From Actinopolyspora xinjiangensis (GTDB lineage: Bacteria; Actinomycetota; Actinomycetes; Mycobacteriales; Pseudonocardiaceae): DNA of 64,000 bases. The position numbers and the translations under genes were made by a program. Numbering within the stretch: the stretch's first letter is position 1; each line of letters opens with the position of its first letter. Shown here one piece after another: positions 1-9,254 of this stretch. Under the pieces are notes generated by a model. It was not told the origin of the DNA, made no database searches, and saw only the letters and a program-made list of their open reading frames with translations. The stretch lies in contig NZ_FNJR01000005.1 in the NCBI RefSeq assembly GCF_900104475.1, positions 186,001 to 250,000 of the forward strand, in the 5' to 3' direction.

Positions 1-171
1 CTCCCGGGAGGTCGCCGTCCCGACGGTCCCGAACCGGCGATTCCGGATCGGCCGAGGCGGTGACGGGGTGGCATCTCGGGGAGGGATCGGTCACTCCTCC
101 GTTCGGCGCAGCGGCCCGGAGTGCTATGACGCCGTTGGGCCGACCGTCGGAGCCGACCAGGAACGGGTGCC

Positions 172-1368
172 GTGATGCCGGACGCGATGCCGTTGACGCG
201 CGAACCCACGGTTCGACTGCCCGGACGTGCGTTGCTGGCGGTCGCGGCCGTGGTGACCGTGGGAATCCTGCCCGCCTTCCTCGTCGGCGGTCTCGGCGTG
301 CAGCTCCAGCGGGAGTTCGGTTTCGGCCCGGCCGTGCTCGGTCTCGGTGCCGCGGGGTTCTTCGCGGTGGCGGCGCTCTCCTCACGCCTGATGGGCTGGT
401 TGTCCGAACGGATCGGTGCCGTCCCGGCGATGCGGCTGGCCGCGGTGGGCAGCGCGGTGTGCTCCTCGGGGATCGCCGCTTCGCGACACGTGGGCTGGTT
501 GCTGGTCATGACGTGGTTGGCCGGTCTGCCCAACGCCCTGGGGCAGCCGGCCTCGAACCTGCTGATCTCCCAGTGCGTGCCCCCGAACCGCCGTGCCACC
601 GCCTTCGGCATCAAGCAGTCCGCGATCCCGGCCTCCACCCTGCTGGCAGGGCTGGCGGTCCCGGCAGTCGCGCTGACGTTCAGCTGGCGGTGGGCCTTCG
701 CGGGCGCGGCGCTGGTGGGACTGTGCGCGGCGGTCTTCGCGCCCGCGAGGGTGGTAGTACACGGGGAGCGCGCCACGAGCGCCGAGACCGGGATCGCTCC
801 GCCGGGCAGGGACGTACTGCTGCTGATAGCCCTGGCCGCCGGTTTCGCCTCGGCGGCGGCGAATTCGTTGGGGTCCTTCGTGACGACCACGGGGGTCCAT
901 GTCGGGTTCGGGCCGGGTGCCGCCGGAATGGTCCTGGCGGTCGGTTCGGTGGCCGGGCTGTGCATGAGGTTGACGATGGGGGTGCTGGCCGACCGCAGGA
1001 ACCCGAACCCCGTGGGGGTGATCGTCCTGCTGCTGTCGGTCGGTTCCGCGGGTTTCGTGCTGATGGCCTTTCCGCTGCCCGCGGCCTTCCTCGTCGGCGC
1101 GGTCGTCGCGTTCGGCGCGGGATGGGCCTGGCCGGGGCTGCTGAACTTCGCGGTCGCCGGGTTGTACCCGGGGCGAGTGGCCAGCGCGACCTCGGTCAGC
1201 CAGACCGGTGTCTACATCGGTGGCAGCTGCGGCCCGTTGCTATTCGGCGTACTGGCCGCTCGCGCGGGGCTGGCCGAGGCGTGGTCCGCCGCGGGATTCG
1301 TCGCCCTGCTCGCCGCCCTCGCGCTGTGGGTCGTCCGGCGCCGCACCGCCGCGCGGCGCGCCCACTGA
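172..1368 (+). CDS. MFS transporter
   Basis: A 398-residue, very hydrophobic protein with about 12 predicted membrane segments, the normal size for a major facilitator superfamily carrier. A loop with GWLSERIGAVPAMRL lies after the second segment, where the family's conserved cytoplasmic loop sits, and a second one (VLADRRNPNP) follows the seventh. It is probably a drug or metabolite exporter of the inner membrane; the substrate cannot be read from sequence. GTG at 172 and ATG at 175 are both possible starts. The last 43 codons are antisense to the C-terminal tail of the convergent methyltransferase gene. Confidence 0.88.
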   Translation: MMPDAMPLTREPTVRLPGRALLAVAAVVTVGILPAFLVGGLGVQLQREFGFGPAVLGLGAAGFFAVAALSSRLMGWLSERIGAVPAMRLAAVGSAVCSSGIAASRHVGWLLVMTWLAGLPNALGQPASNLLISQCVPPNRRATAFGIKQSAIPASTLLAGLAVPAVALTFSWRWAFAGAALVGLCAAVFAPARVVVHGERATSAETGIAPPGRDVLLLIALAAGFASAAANSLGSFVTTTGVHVGFGPGAAGMVLAVGSVAGLCMRLTMGVLADRRNPNPVGVIVLLLSVGSAGFVLMAFPLPAAFLVGAVVAFGAGWAWPGLLNFAVAGLYPGRVASATSVSQTGVYIGGSCGPLLFGVLAARAGLAEAWSAAGFVALLAALALWVVRRRTAARRAH

Positions 1369-2211
1369 ACTCACCGCGGGCGGGTTCAGCTCGCTTCCGG
1401 ACCGCTTGCGGCCGATCCCGCCGTAGAGCACCTGGCACCGTTCCGCCTCGGCGGTGCCACGGGGATCGGGGCGCCACTCGGTGAGCGGCCTCGCTCCGGG
1501 ATCGAGTATCTCGAAGTCGCCGAACAGGCTGTCGATCCAGCCGGTGCTGCGAGCGAACATGGGGTCCGAGCTCTCCGCGTACAACCGTTGCAGCGCCCGT
1601 GTCCGCTCCGGGCAGAAACTGTCGGTGAAGTGCGCCAGTACCAGGTGGCTACCCACCGCGAGGCTGTCCCGGTAGGCCCTGACCAGCGAGCGGGGGTCCG
1701 AGCTCTCCGGGAGGGAGTGCACCACCCCGGTCAGTATCAGCGCCACCGGTTCGTCCAGGTCGATGAGCCGCCGCAGCTCGGGGGCCGAGAGTATCGAGTC
1801 GATCTCGCGGCAGTCCTCGTGCAGCAGCGCCGCCTGCGGGTGGTCCGCGAGCAGCCGTGAACCGTGTGCGGCGGTCAGCGGTTCGTTGTCCACGTAGACG
1901 ACTCGGTGGTCCGAGGTGATCCTGCCCGCTATCTCGTGGATGTGTCCTACCGTGGGCAGCCCGGAGCCGAGATCGATGAACTGCCTGATTCCCGATCTCA
2001 GCGAGTGGTCGACCGTGCGGCGCAGGAAGGCCCGGCTCTCCCGGACGGTGGTGGTGATCCCCGGTACCGCCCGTTCGGCACGTTCCACGAACTCGCGCTC
2101 CACCCCGAAGTTGTGGCAACCGCCCAGGAAGGCATCGGTGATTCGCGCGCCGCAGGGACGTGTCAGGTCCATCTGCCGTCGGTATCGGGACTCTTCCCAG
2201 ATCATGCCCAC
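1240..2211 (-). CDS. SAM-dependent methyltransferase, PF04672 (DUF574) family
   Basis: The protein carries the PF04672 hallmarks: an N-terminal ARITDAFLGGCHNFGVERE block, the SAM-binding segment FIDLGSGLPTVGHIHEIA, YVDNEP, and a late EWRPD motif. Family members are usually about 265-280 residues and end just after YGGIG; this one runs to 323 residues. The extra roughly 55 C-terminal residues are low-complexity and the last 43 codons lie antisense to the MFS gene, so the tail probably reflects loss of an ancestral stop. The family is abundant in actinomycetes with unknown substrates. A paralogue sits at 31685-32491. Start taken at ATG 2211; ATG 2205 is also possible. Confidence 0.85.
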   Translation of the reverse strand: MGMIWEESRYRRQMDLTRPCGARITDAFLGGCHNFGVEREFVERAERAVPGITTTVRESRAFLRRTVDHSLRSGIRQFIDLGSGLPTVGHIHEIAGRITSDHRVVYVDNEPLTAAHGSRLLADHPQAALLHEDCREIDSILSAPELRRLIDLDEPVALILTGVVHSLPESSDPRSLVRAYRDSLAVGSHLVLAHFTDSFCPERTRALQRLYAESSDPMFARSTGWIDSLFGDFEILDPGARPLTEWRPDPRGTAEAERCQVLYGGIGRKRSGSELNPPAVSSVGAPRGGAAPDDPQREGGEQGDESRGGPRLGQPRASGQYAE

Positions 2212-2314
2212 ATCCTGTTTCTCTCTTCCGGTGGTGGAACGTTACGGAGCGGCCCGGTGCGGGAGGTTCACCGTGGAACTCGTGCCGTTCCGGCGGGGTG
2301 ACGGCGAAGGGCGC

Positions 2315-2335
2315 AATCACAGTGTAGTTCCACGG
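2315..2335 (+). promoter_or_regulatory. Shared 21-bp motif, copy 1
   Basis: A 21-bp sequence (core ATCACAGTGTAG followed by TTCCACGG) in the 293-bp divergent region between the DUF574 methyltransferase and the formaldehyde dehydrogenase. It matches 17 of 21 positions of a second intergenic site at 12995-13015. The core TCACA-n-TGTGA-like symmetry suggests a protein-binding site; no regulator is identified. Confidence 0.25.
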
Positions 2336-2504
2336 TGACTGAGTGTGCTTAACATGTGATCGGACGGTGGACCGACCCGCACGATGGCCGTGGTTCTCCG
2401 ACAATTCGATCGAGCGATGATCCCGATGCCGTGGTTGTGCTCGCCCGGCTGTCGTACGACGATGATCAAGCTGTGGTGTTCCGCTCGATTCCCGGAGGTT
2501 GTTG

Positions 2505-3590
2505 GTGGCGAACGAGGTTCGTGGGGTGGTCGCGACCGGCGCGTCCCGGCCGGTCGAGGTGACCACGGTGCTGGTTCCGGACCCCGGCCCGGGGGAGGCC
2601 CTGGTGCGCGTACAGGCTTGCGGGGTGTGCCATACCGACCTGCAGTACCGCGACGGCGGGGTGAGTGACGAGTTCCCCTTCCTGCTGGGGCACGAGGCCG
2701 CCGGGGTGGTCGAGGCCGTAGGCCCCGATGTCACCGACACCGCCGTCGGCGACTTCGTGGTGCTCAACTGGCGTGCGGTCTGCGGCCGGTGCCGGGCCTG
2801 CCGCCGTGGACGCCCGCAGTACTGCTTCGACACCCACAACGCGACCCAGCCGATGACGTTGCGCGACGGCACCGCGCTGTCCCCCGCACTGGGGATCGGG
2901 GCCTTCGCGGAGAAGACGCTGGTGGCCGCGGGGCAGTGCACCAAGGTCGATCCGGCCGCCCGGCCCGCCGTGGCCGGTCTGCTGGGCTGTGGAGTGATGG
3001 CGGGGATCGGCGCGGCCGTCAACACCGGGGCGGCGGGTCCGGGTGACACCGTGGCCGTGATCGGCTGCGGTGGCGTGGGCGACGGCGCCGTGACGGGTGC
3101 CGTCATGGCCGGAGCGCGCCGCGTGATCGCCGTGGACACCGACCCCCGCAAGCTGGAGTGGGCACGCGAGTTCGGCGCCACCCACACGGTGGATGCCGCT
3201 CGGACCGATCCGGTGGCGGGAATCCGCGATGCCACCGACGGGTTCGGCGCTGATCTGGTGATCGAGGCCGTCGGCAGCCCCCGCACCTACGAGCAGGCTT
3301 TCTACGCCCGTGATCTCGCGGGCACGGTGGTGCTGGTCGGGGTGCCCACTGCCGACATGCGGCTCGACCTGCCGCTGCTGGACGTGTTCGCCAGGGGTGG
3401 GGCGCTGAAGTCGAGCTGGTACGGGGACTGCTTGCCCACGAGGGACTTTCCCGCGCTGGTGGAGATGTCGTTGCAGGGCAGGATTCCGCTGGAGAAGTTC
3501 GTGACCGAACAGATCGGACTGGAGGACGTGGAGTCCTCCTTCGGGAGGATGCGCAACGGTGACGTTCTCCGTTCGGTGGTGGTGTTGTGA
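2505..3590 (+). CDS. mscR: S-(hydroxymethyl)mycothiol dehydrogenase (formaldehyde dehydrogenase)
   Basis: Zinc-dependent medium-chain dehydrogenase, 361 residues from GTG 2505. Catalytic zinc ligands are Cys42 (GVCHTD), His63 (GHEAAG) and Cys162 (GCGVMAG); the structural zinc site is Cys93, Cys96, Cys99 and Cys107; the NAD-binding GCGGVG lies at about 188-193. Order and wording match the mycothiol-dependent formaldehyde dehydrogenase/S-nitrosomycothiol reductase family. It should oxidise the formaldehyde-mycothiol adduct in the cytoplasm. GTG 2505 is preferred because GGAGG at 2494-2498 is 6 nt upstream; the TTG codons at 2499 and 2502 are too close. The next gene overlaps by 4 nt, giving a two-gene operon. 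Confidence 0.9.
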   Translation: MANEVRGVVATGASRPVEVTTVLVPDPGPGEALVRVQACGVCHTDLQYRDGGVSDEFPFLLGHEAAGVVEAVGPDVTDTAVGDFVVLNWRAVCGRCRACRRGRPQYCFDTHNATQPMTLRDGTALSPALGIGAFAEKTLVAAGQCTKVDPAARPAVAGLLGCGVMAGIGAAVNTGAAGPGDTVAVIGCGGVGDGAVTGAVMAGARRVIAVDTDPRKLEWAREFGATHTVDAARTDPVAGIRDATDGFGADLVIEAVGSPRTYEQAFYARDLAGTVVLVGVPTADMRLDLPLLDVFARGGALKSSWYGDCLPTRDFPALVEMSLQGRIPLEKFVTEQIGLEDVESSFGRMRNGDVLRSVVVL

Positions 3591-4216
3591 GCGCGCGTAT
3601 CGACCACACCACCACCTCCGGGACGTTCTCCCTGGATGGGCAGACCTTCGAAGTGGACAACAACGTCTGGGTGGTCGGGGACGACCACGAGTGCGTCGTC
3701 GTGGACGCACCCCACGACGTGTCCGCGATCCTGGAGCTGGTCGGTAACCGCGACGTGCTGGCGATCGTCGCCACCCACGGCCACGACGACCACGTGCGGT
3801 TCGCCCCCGAGCTGGCGGCGGCCGTGGGAGCACCGATCCTGTTGCACCCGGAGGATCTGGTGCTGTGGCGGATGACCCATCCGGAGCGGGAGCCGGACCG
3901 GATGCTGGCCGACCAGGAGGTGATCGGGGTCGCCGGGACCGGGCTGCGGGTGTTGCACACACCGGGCCACGCTCCCGGGGCGGTGAGCCTGTACTCGGTG
4001 GATCTGAACACGGTGTTCACCGGTGACACCCTCTTCGCCGGTGGCCCGGGGGCCACCGGGCGCTCTTACTCGGACTTCGGCGTGATCATCGACTCGATCG
4101 AGAACCGGCTGTTCACCCTGCCCGACGAGACCACGGTCCGTCCCGGGCACGGCCCCAGCACCACGATCGCGACCGAGCGACCCCACTTGGGTGAGTGGCG
4201 GGACCGGGGGTATTAA
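3587..4216 (+). CDS. MBL-fold hydrolase of the mycothiol formaldehyde pathway
   Basis: A 209-residue glyoxalase II-like metallo-beta-lactamase fold protein. Metal ligands are visible: His64, His66, Asp68 and His69 in THGHDDH, His128 in HTPGH, Asp147 in FTGDTLF and His188 in RPGHGP. GTG 3587 overlaps the stop of mscR (GTGA), so the two are translationally coupled. The same pairing occurs in mycobacteria (Rv2259/Rv2260). By position it may hydrolyse the S-formylmycothiol product or another mycothiol thioester; that activity is inferred, not shown by sequence. Confidence 0.85.
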   Translation: MSARIDHTTTSGTFSLDGQTFEVDNNVWVVGDDHECVVVDAPHDVSAILELVGNRDVLAIVATHGHDDHVRFAPELAAAVGAPILLHPEDLVLWRMTHPEREPDRMLADQEVIGVAGTGLRVLHTPGHAPGAVSLYSVDLNTVFTGDTLFAGGPGATGRSYSDFGVIIDSIENRLFTLPDETTVRPGHGPSTTIATERPHLGEWRDRGY

Positions 4217-4412
4217 GTCCGTCACCTCGGGTTTCGGGGTTGGCCCCTGATGGTCCCTCAGTAGCGGCGGGTGAAGTGGTACGCCGAGCGGGAACCACGT
4301 CACGTATCATCCCTCCGCACGAGAGCACGTGGGCGACTCCCGCCGCGCGAGGGGGTAACGGCTGTTCGGTGTGCCCGGTACGGTCGGGCCCGCACTCCGA
4401 AAGGACACCCTC

Positions 4413-5666
4413 TTGCGTGGCGGGAATCCCGGCGCCACCTCCGCACCGCTCCCGGTTCGGTGGCGATGGCGCAGAACACTGCTGGAACTGGGGCTGGTGT
4501 CGGTCTTCGTGGGCTGCCACCTGCTCGTCGTCTTCCTGCCGTCCAACCAGCAGGAGACGTTTCGCTGGTCGCTGTTGCTCGGGCTGCCCGCCGTGGCGAC
4601 CCTGCTGCTACGGCGTTTCCTGCCGTGGGTGAGCCTGGTCGTGCTGGTGACGGTGACCATCGTGCTCACCCGGATCGAGGAACCCGTCGGCCCGCTGAAT
4701 CTGGCCATTCTGATCAGCGTGTACTCGGTGTGCGTGCGCGGTGAGCTGCCCGCCACCCTCGGCGCGGGCGCGCTGGCCATGATCTGGCCGATCAGCAGGT
4801 TGCCGTCGTTGCCACCGCACGCCGCTACCGTGATGCTGCTCGGCGCGCTGGTCAACGTGGTCATGGTGCTCGGCTGGGGAAGGGCCATGCGGGTCAAGCG
4901 CAGGCAGGCGGCCCAGCTGGAACAGGCGGTGAGCCTGCTGGAGCAGGCGCGCGACCAGCTCGCCCGGGACGCGGCGGCGGTGGAGCGGGCCCGGATCGCC
5001 CGGGAGTTCCACGACATCGTCTCGCACAACCTGTCGGTGGTGGCGCTCCGTGCCGGAGTGGCACGCTCCCTGGTGGACCGTGACCCCGACCACGCCAGGG
5101 ACACGCTTGGCGAGCTCGAACGGACTTCTCGGTCCTCGTTGGAGCAGATGCGCCAGTTGCTCAGCGCGTTGCGCGTCGTCCCGGACGGGGGCCAGGAAGG
5201 AGAGGCCGCCCCGGGGGAGGACGGGGATCGGGCTCCCGTACCGTGTCTGGCCCGGTTGGACGAACTGATCGAGTCGGTGAGCGGCACCGGGGTGAGCTGG
5301 CGATTGCGGCGGTGCGGCCGAGTGCGCGAACTCGACCCCGGGATCGAGATGACGGCCTACCGGGTGGTGCAGGAGGCGATAACCAATGTGCTCAAGCACG
5401 CCGGCCGGGGTTACGCCCGCGTGTCGCTGTGCTACCAGTCCACCAGGTTGGACATCGAGGTGAGCAACCACACCACCGACGTGCTCGGAAGGACGGGATC
5501 CGCCGCACCGGCGCCGGAGAGCGATTCGGGGGCCAACGGGCACGGGTTGATCGGGCTGCGCGAGCGGGTGTCGTTGCTCGGCGGAACGTTGACGGCGCAT
5601 CCTGTTCCGAACGGGTTTCGCTTGTCGGCCGTGCTACCGTGCCCGGAAACTTCGGACCCGGAGTGA
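4413..5666 (+). CDS. Sensor histidine kinase, NarL-partner (HisKA_3) type
   Basis: About 417 residues. The N-terminal 150 residues hold several membrane helices, then a coiled linker (about 160-195), the dimerisation/phosphoacceptor segment ARIAREFHDIVSHNLSV with the phosphorylated His near 200, and a HATPase_c domain with N-box EAITNVLKHAG and G-box GHGLIGLRERV. It should sense an envelope signal and phosphorylate the response regulator 17 nt downstream. TTG 4413 follows a GAAAGGA ribosome site by 8 nt; GTG 4371 is the longer alternative. A TATCAT hexamer near 4306 may be its -10 box. Confidence 0.88.
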   Translation: MRGGNPGATSAPLPVRWRWRRTLLELGLVSVFVGCHLLVVFLPSNQQETFRWSLLLGLPAVATLLLRRFLPWVSLVVLVTVTIVLTRIEEPVGPLNLAILISVYSVCVRGELPATLGAGALAMIWPISRLPSLPPHAATVMLLGALVNVVMVLGWGRAMRVKRRQAAQLEQAVSLLEQARDQLARDAAAVERARIAREFHDIVSHNLSVVALRAGVARSLVDRDPDHARDTLGELERTSRSSLEQMRQLLSALRVVPDGGQEGEAAPGEDGDRAPVPCLARLDELIESVSGTGVSWRLRRCGRVRELDPGIEMTAYRVVQEAITNVLKHAGRGYARVSLCYQSTRLDIEVSNHTTDVLGRTGSAAPAPESDSGANGHGLIGLRERVSLLGGTLTAHPVPNGFRLSAVLPCPETSDPE

Positions 5667-5683
5667 TCCGAGGAGGTCCGCTC

Positions 5684-6421
5684 GTGGTGACGCAGTCGGT
5701 CACGGACGTACTGGTCGCCGACGACCAGGCGATGATCCGTGGTGGGTTGGTGGCCCTGCTGTCGGCCGAGCCGGACCTCCGAGTGACGGCCGAGGCCGAC
5801 GACGGTCGCGGTGCCGTGGCCGCGGTGCGGCGGCGCAGGCCCGACGTGGTCTTGATGGACGTGCGGATGCCCGGCACCGACGGCATCGTCGCCGCCCGCG
5901 AGATCGTCCGGAGCACCGAGGGGCGCACCGCGGTGATCATGCTTACCGTCTACGACCTGGACGAGTACGTCTACTCGGCGCTACGGGCGGGGGTCAGCGG
6001 TTTCCTGCTCAAAGACGCGCCCCCGGAGGAGCTACTCAGAGCCGTCCGCACGGTGGCTTCCGGGGACGCGTTGCTCGCGCCGAGCGTCACACGCAGACTG
6101 CTGCACAGGTTCGCCTCGCTGGAGATGCGGGACGCCTCGGTGGAGTTGGCCGCGCTGACCGACCGGGAACGCGACGTGCTGCTGGAAGTGGCGCGCGGCG
6201 GTTCCAATGCCGAGATCGGCGAGAGCCTCGGGCTGGCGGAGCTGACCGTCAAGTCGCACGTCTACCACGTGATGCAGAAGCTCAACCTGAACTCCCGCAC
6301 CCAACTCGCCATCCTCGCCTACGAAACCGGGTTGGTCCGTCCGGGGCACGACGTCTCGGTGCGGGGAGAGGCTCTCGGCGCCGAGTCCGCCGCCCGGCGC
6401 GGGAGCGGCGAGTCCGCCTGA
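5684..6421 (+). CDS. LuxR/NarL-family response regulator
   Basis: A 245-residue two-domain regulator. The receiver domain has the acidic pair at 13-14 and phosphoacceptor Asp59 (VLMDVRMPG). The C-terminal GerE-type helix-turn-helix reads LTDREREDVLLEVA-like followed by SNAEIGESLGLAELTVKSHV. GTG 5684 sits 7 nt after AGGAGG (5671-5676); GTG 5687 is an equal alternative. It is the cognate partner of the upstream histidine kinase; target genes are unknown. The frame stays open upstream across the kinase gene, but that extension is not coding. Confidence 0.9.
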   Translation: MVTQSVTDVLVADDQAMIRGGLVALLSAEPDLRVTAEADDGRGAVAAVRRRRPDVVLMDVRMPGTDGIVAAREIVRSTEGRTAVIMLTVYDLDEYVYSALRAGVSGFLLKDAPPEELLRAVRTVASGDALLAPSVTRRLLHRFASLEMRDASVELAALTDRERDVLLEVARGGSNAEIGESLGLAELTVKSHVYHVMQKLNLNSRTQLAILAYETGLVRPGHDVSVRGEALGAESAARRGSGESA

Positions 6422-6484
6422 GAACGCTCCGCCGTCCCGGTGCCGTGATCCGGGGCGATGTGGCGGCTTGGTGTAATGAAGGGC

Positions 6485-7555
6485 ATGGATTCGACGGGGC
6501 AGTTTCGGGTCGGCCTGTTCGGTTACGGTCTGGCGGGAGCGGCCTTCCACGCACCGCTCATCGAGGCGCAGCCACGACTGCGCCTCGACGCGGTGGTCAC
6601 CTCCAGTCCGGAGCGGGCCGAGCGAGTGGCTGCGCGGCATCCGAGGACCCGGGTGCACACCACGGCCGAGGAGCTCTTCGAGCGTGCCGATGAACTGGAT
6701 CTCGTCGTGGTGGCCACCCCGAACAGCAGTCACGCGGACCTGACGGCACGTGCGCTCGACGCCGGCATCCCGGTCGTAGTGGACAAGCCGTTCACCCCCA
6801 CATCGGCGGAGGCCCGCGAACTGATCTCGCGTGCGAACGACCGCGCGGTGCCGCTCACCGTCTTCCAGAACCGTCGCTGGGACAGCGACATGCTCACGCT
6901 GCGCGAGCTCCTCGACTCCGAGGCGCTGGGCGAGGTGCACCGTTTCGAGTCCCGCTTCGAGCGCTGGGTTCCGGTGCCCAAGGACTCCTGGCGCGACCGG
7001 GGAGGCCCGGAGGAAGCGGGCGGAGTGCTCTACGACCTGGGAAGTCACCTCGTCGACCAGGCACTGTGCCTGTTCGGCGACGTCGAGTCGGTCTACGCGG
7101 AGACGGAGACCATCCGTCCCGGTGTGGGCGCCGATGACGACACCTTCCTCTCGCTGCGGCACACCGGTGGGGTGCACAGCCACCTCTGGGTGAGCAAACT
7201 CGCCGCGCAGCAGGGACCGAGGTTCCGGGTCCTGGGGGACCGGGCGGCGTTCACCAAGTACGGGCTCGATCCCCAGGAGGCGGCGCTGCGGCAGGGCCGC
7301 GTTCCCGGTGAGCAGGGCTGGGGAGAGGAACCGAGGGAGAGCTGGGGCTCGCTCGGGGTCGAGCCGGAGACGCGTCCCCACCCGAGCGCTCCCGGTCGCT
7401 ACCAGGACTTCTACGCGGCAGTGGTGGAGACGTTGGAGTCGGGCGCGGCGCCTCCGGTGGATCCCGCGGACGCGTTGCGGGGGTTGGAGGTGATCGAGGC
7501 GGCGCGCCGCTCGGCGGCGGGCGGTTCGGTGGAGCACATCCGAGCGGCTCGGTGA
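6485..7555 (+). CDS. Gfo/Idh/MocA-family NAD(P)-dependent oxidoreductase
   Basis: About 356 residues. N-terminal Rossmann fold with VGLFGYGLAG at residues 8-17, then the family motif VDKPFTPTSAEA, where the Lys of the DKP/EKP motif is catalytic. A C-terminal beta-sheet substrate domain follows, including YDLGSHLVDQAL with the conserved His. Such enzymes oxidise or reduce sugars or related compounds; the substrate is not determinable. ATG 6485 is chosen because a TGTAAT -10-like hexamer (6472-6477) lies 7 nt upstream, suggesting a leaderless message. In-frame starts at 6458 and 6476 add residues that do not look like the family. Confidence 0.85.
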   Translation: MDSTGQFRVGLFGYGLAGAAFHAPLIEAQPRLRLDAVVTSSPERAERVAARHPRTRVHTTAEELFERADELDLVVVATPNSSHADLTARALDAGIPVVVDKPFTPTSAEARELISRANDRAVPLTVFQNRRWDSDMLTLRELLDSEALGEVHRFESRFERWVPVPKDSWRDRGGPEEAGGVLYDLGSHLVDQALCLFGDVESVYAETETIRPGVGADDDTFLSLRHTGGVHSHLWVSKLAAQQGPRFRVLGDRAAFTKYGLDPQEAALRQGRVPGEQGWGEEPRESWGSLGVEPETRPHPSAPGRYQDFYAAVVETLESGAAPPVDPADALRGLEVIEAARRSAAGGSVEHIRAAR

Positions 7556-7655
7556 GTCCCGGTTCCGCTCCGGTGAGATTTCCCGCGGGGGCCGGGAACA
7601 CCGCGCGGCACCGGACGGTGTGTCGCGGCGCGTCCGTCCGGGACGTGCGTGCTCT

Positions 7656-7895
7656 TCAGCGCGTTCCGAGGTCCGGCAGCGTCCGTCGGCCGCGCGGTAC
7701 ACGCGCTGCTCGTTCCCGCCGCAGGTGTCCGGCCTGCAGCGCCAGCACACCCAGCGCCACTCCCAGTGCGAGGAGCGCCAACCACCCGGCGGCTGCGTTG
7801 TCGTCGAACAACCACAGTCCGAAGGCGGTGCCGCCCGCGAGTCCGGTCAGCACGACGAGCAGGTGGCAGATCAGGTGGACCGAGTAGTTCCTCAC
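7656..7895 (-). CDS. Small two-helix membrane protein
   Basis: A 79-residue protein with two strongly hydrophobic segments (about residues 7-28 and 36-53) and a basic C-terminal tail rich in Arg (HLRRERAARVPRGRR), giving a positive-inside hairpin. GTG start at 7895 with a purine-rich GAGAGGGGA upstream. Codon third positions are GC-rich as in the neighbours. No family or function is recognised. Confidence 0.6.
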   Translation of the reverse strand: MRNYSVHLICHLLVVLTGLAGGTAFGLWLFDDNAAAGWLALLALGVALGVLALQAGHLRRERAARVPRGRRTLPDLGTR

Positions 7896-8465
7896 CCCGA
7901 TCCCCTCTCCCGAGCGGTCGTCTCTCCCCGGTGGTCATGGGGTTGGCCATCGCCCCGAACGCGTACTCCGCGGGTCGTCGAGGTGATGCTACCGCCGCGC
8001 TCGCGGGTACGCCCGCCGCCGAGGGAGCACGGTGGTGCCGCGGAGCCGGTTCCTCGCCGCGGGGCCGCGACACCTCCGGCTCACCTGTTCGGGGGATGCG
8101 CGGTCCGCCGTCCGGCGCTGCTTCGCACCTGCCTCTACCGTTGACCGGGAGTCGACGCACTCGAAACGGTCAGTTCGCGTGGCCGGAATCCTTCCGTACG
8201 GATCCTCGCGGGACACGCCGCTCCGACGCGGACGCACGAGTCGAAGCATCCTCGGGGGTGGTTGCTGGTGAACTCTCTTGCCGTCTTCGCTGTCACGGCC
8301 ACCACGTGCACGGGCACCATCGTGATCGCCTCGCTGGCGATGAGCTGGGTGGAGCGGCGGTGCGTCGGCACCGTGCCTTTCAGCCCAACACGACTCCCCG
8401 CCGCTCCGGGCCGGCCGGAACCGCACGATTCCCTGTCGGACCCCCGTTGTCCCGTCGGGACCGAG
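7896..8465. other. Intergenic region, 570 bp
   Basis: No convincing conserved gene. The only candidate is the small hydrophobic frame starting at 8268, listed separately. The rest gives mostly basic, low-complexity frames on both strands. Confidence 0.5.
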
Positions 8466-8579
8466 TCAGATCATCTGGAAGTCGGCGAAGTCGAAACCGG
8501 GCGAGACCACGCAGCTGACCAGGGTGTCGGTGTCCCCGGTGTTCTCGGCGCACTGCCAACTGTCGGCGGGAACGAGTGA
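8268..8579 (+). CDS. Possible small membrane peptide (doubtful)
   Basis: GTG 8268 opens a frame whose first 28 residues form one good membrane helix (LAVFAVTATTCTGTIVIAS). The first 40 codons show the strong G/C third-position bias of real genes here, with a G-rich stretch upstream that could serve as ribosome site. The 3' third, however, is antisense to the DUF952-DUF985 gene and looks non-coding. It may be a real gene with an extended tail, or chance. No family recognised. Confidence 0.3.
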   Translation: MNSLAVFAVTATTCTGTIVIASLAMSWVERRCVGTVPFSPTRLPAAPGRPEPHDSLSDPRCPVGTESDHLEVGEVETGRDHAADQGVGVPGVLGALPTVGGNE

Positions 8580-9254
8580 CTGGGGTACTTGTCCGTCCGC
8601 CAGGCCCGGCCCCAGTTTGACCGCCTCCGTACGCTCCTCGGGCTCCCGTCCGCGACCGGCGCCGCGGAGCAGCAACGCCGGACCGCGGTGCCACATCCAC
8701 AGCTCGTCCGACTCCACCCGGTGCCACCGGGAGCGTTGCCCCGCGGGAAGCAGGTAGTAGATCGCCGTCGCGCTGGGGCGGACACCACGCCCTTCCGGAC
8801 GCGAGGTCTGCGCACAGGTCCACGTGCGCCGGTACCAACCACCCTCCGGGTGGGGCAGCAGATCCAGTCGCTCGGCGATCTCGCCCCTGCTCTCGAACGA
8901 GACGAAGCGGTCTTCGGCGTCCCGCCGTGCGTAGCTGACCCCGCGTATCGCCGCCCGGTCCAGTGCTCCGTAGACGTGCGGGAACAGCGTCCCCGCCGGA
9001 ACCCCCTCCGGCGGGACCGGAGCGGGAGCTTCCCAGCGCACCGGTGCGGAGAGGGAGGCGGCGTCGAGCTCCAGCAGCACCAGCTGCTCCTCGGTGGAAC
9101 GGTAGAGCGAGTTGGCCACCGCCAACGCCGTCTCCGCGTCCGGGGAGCAGTGCACGAACCCCTCCCGCTCCAGGGAGGCGGCGGTGATCGGCTCCCCGGG
9201 GGCCGAGTGGTACGACTCCGACGGCAGCAGGTGGAACACGGTCGAGGTATTCAT
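8466..9254 (-). CDS. DUF952-DUF985 (cupin) fusion protein
   Basis: 262 residues from ATG 9254, with a GGGAGA ribosome site about 9 nt upstream. The N-terminal half (about 1-115) is DUF952: VFHLLPSESY, EGFVHCSPD and FPHVYGALD. The C-terminal half (about 120-262) is a DUF985 cupin: HPEGGWYRRTW, a YYLLPAGQRSRWHRVESDELW metal-site region, and the closing CVVSPGFDFADFQMI. Both domains are widespread and uncharacterised; fused here they may act on one substrate. A divergent dehydrogenase gene starts 194 bp away, so the two may share regulation. Confidence 0.85.
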   Translation of the reverse strand: MNTSTVFHLLPSESYHSAPGEPITAASLEREGFVHCSPDAETALAVANSLYRSTEEQLVLLELDAASLSAPVRWEAPAPVPPEGVPAGTLFPHVYGALDRAAIRGVSYARRDAEDRFVSFESRGEIAERLDLLPHPEGGWYRRTWTCAQTSRPEGRGVRPSATAIYYLLPAGQRSRWHRVESDELWMWHRGPALLLRGAGRGREPEERTEAVKLGPGLADGQVPQSLVPADSWQCAENTGDTDTLVSCVVSPGFDFADFQMI

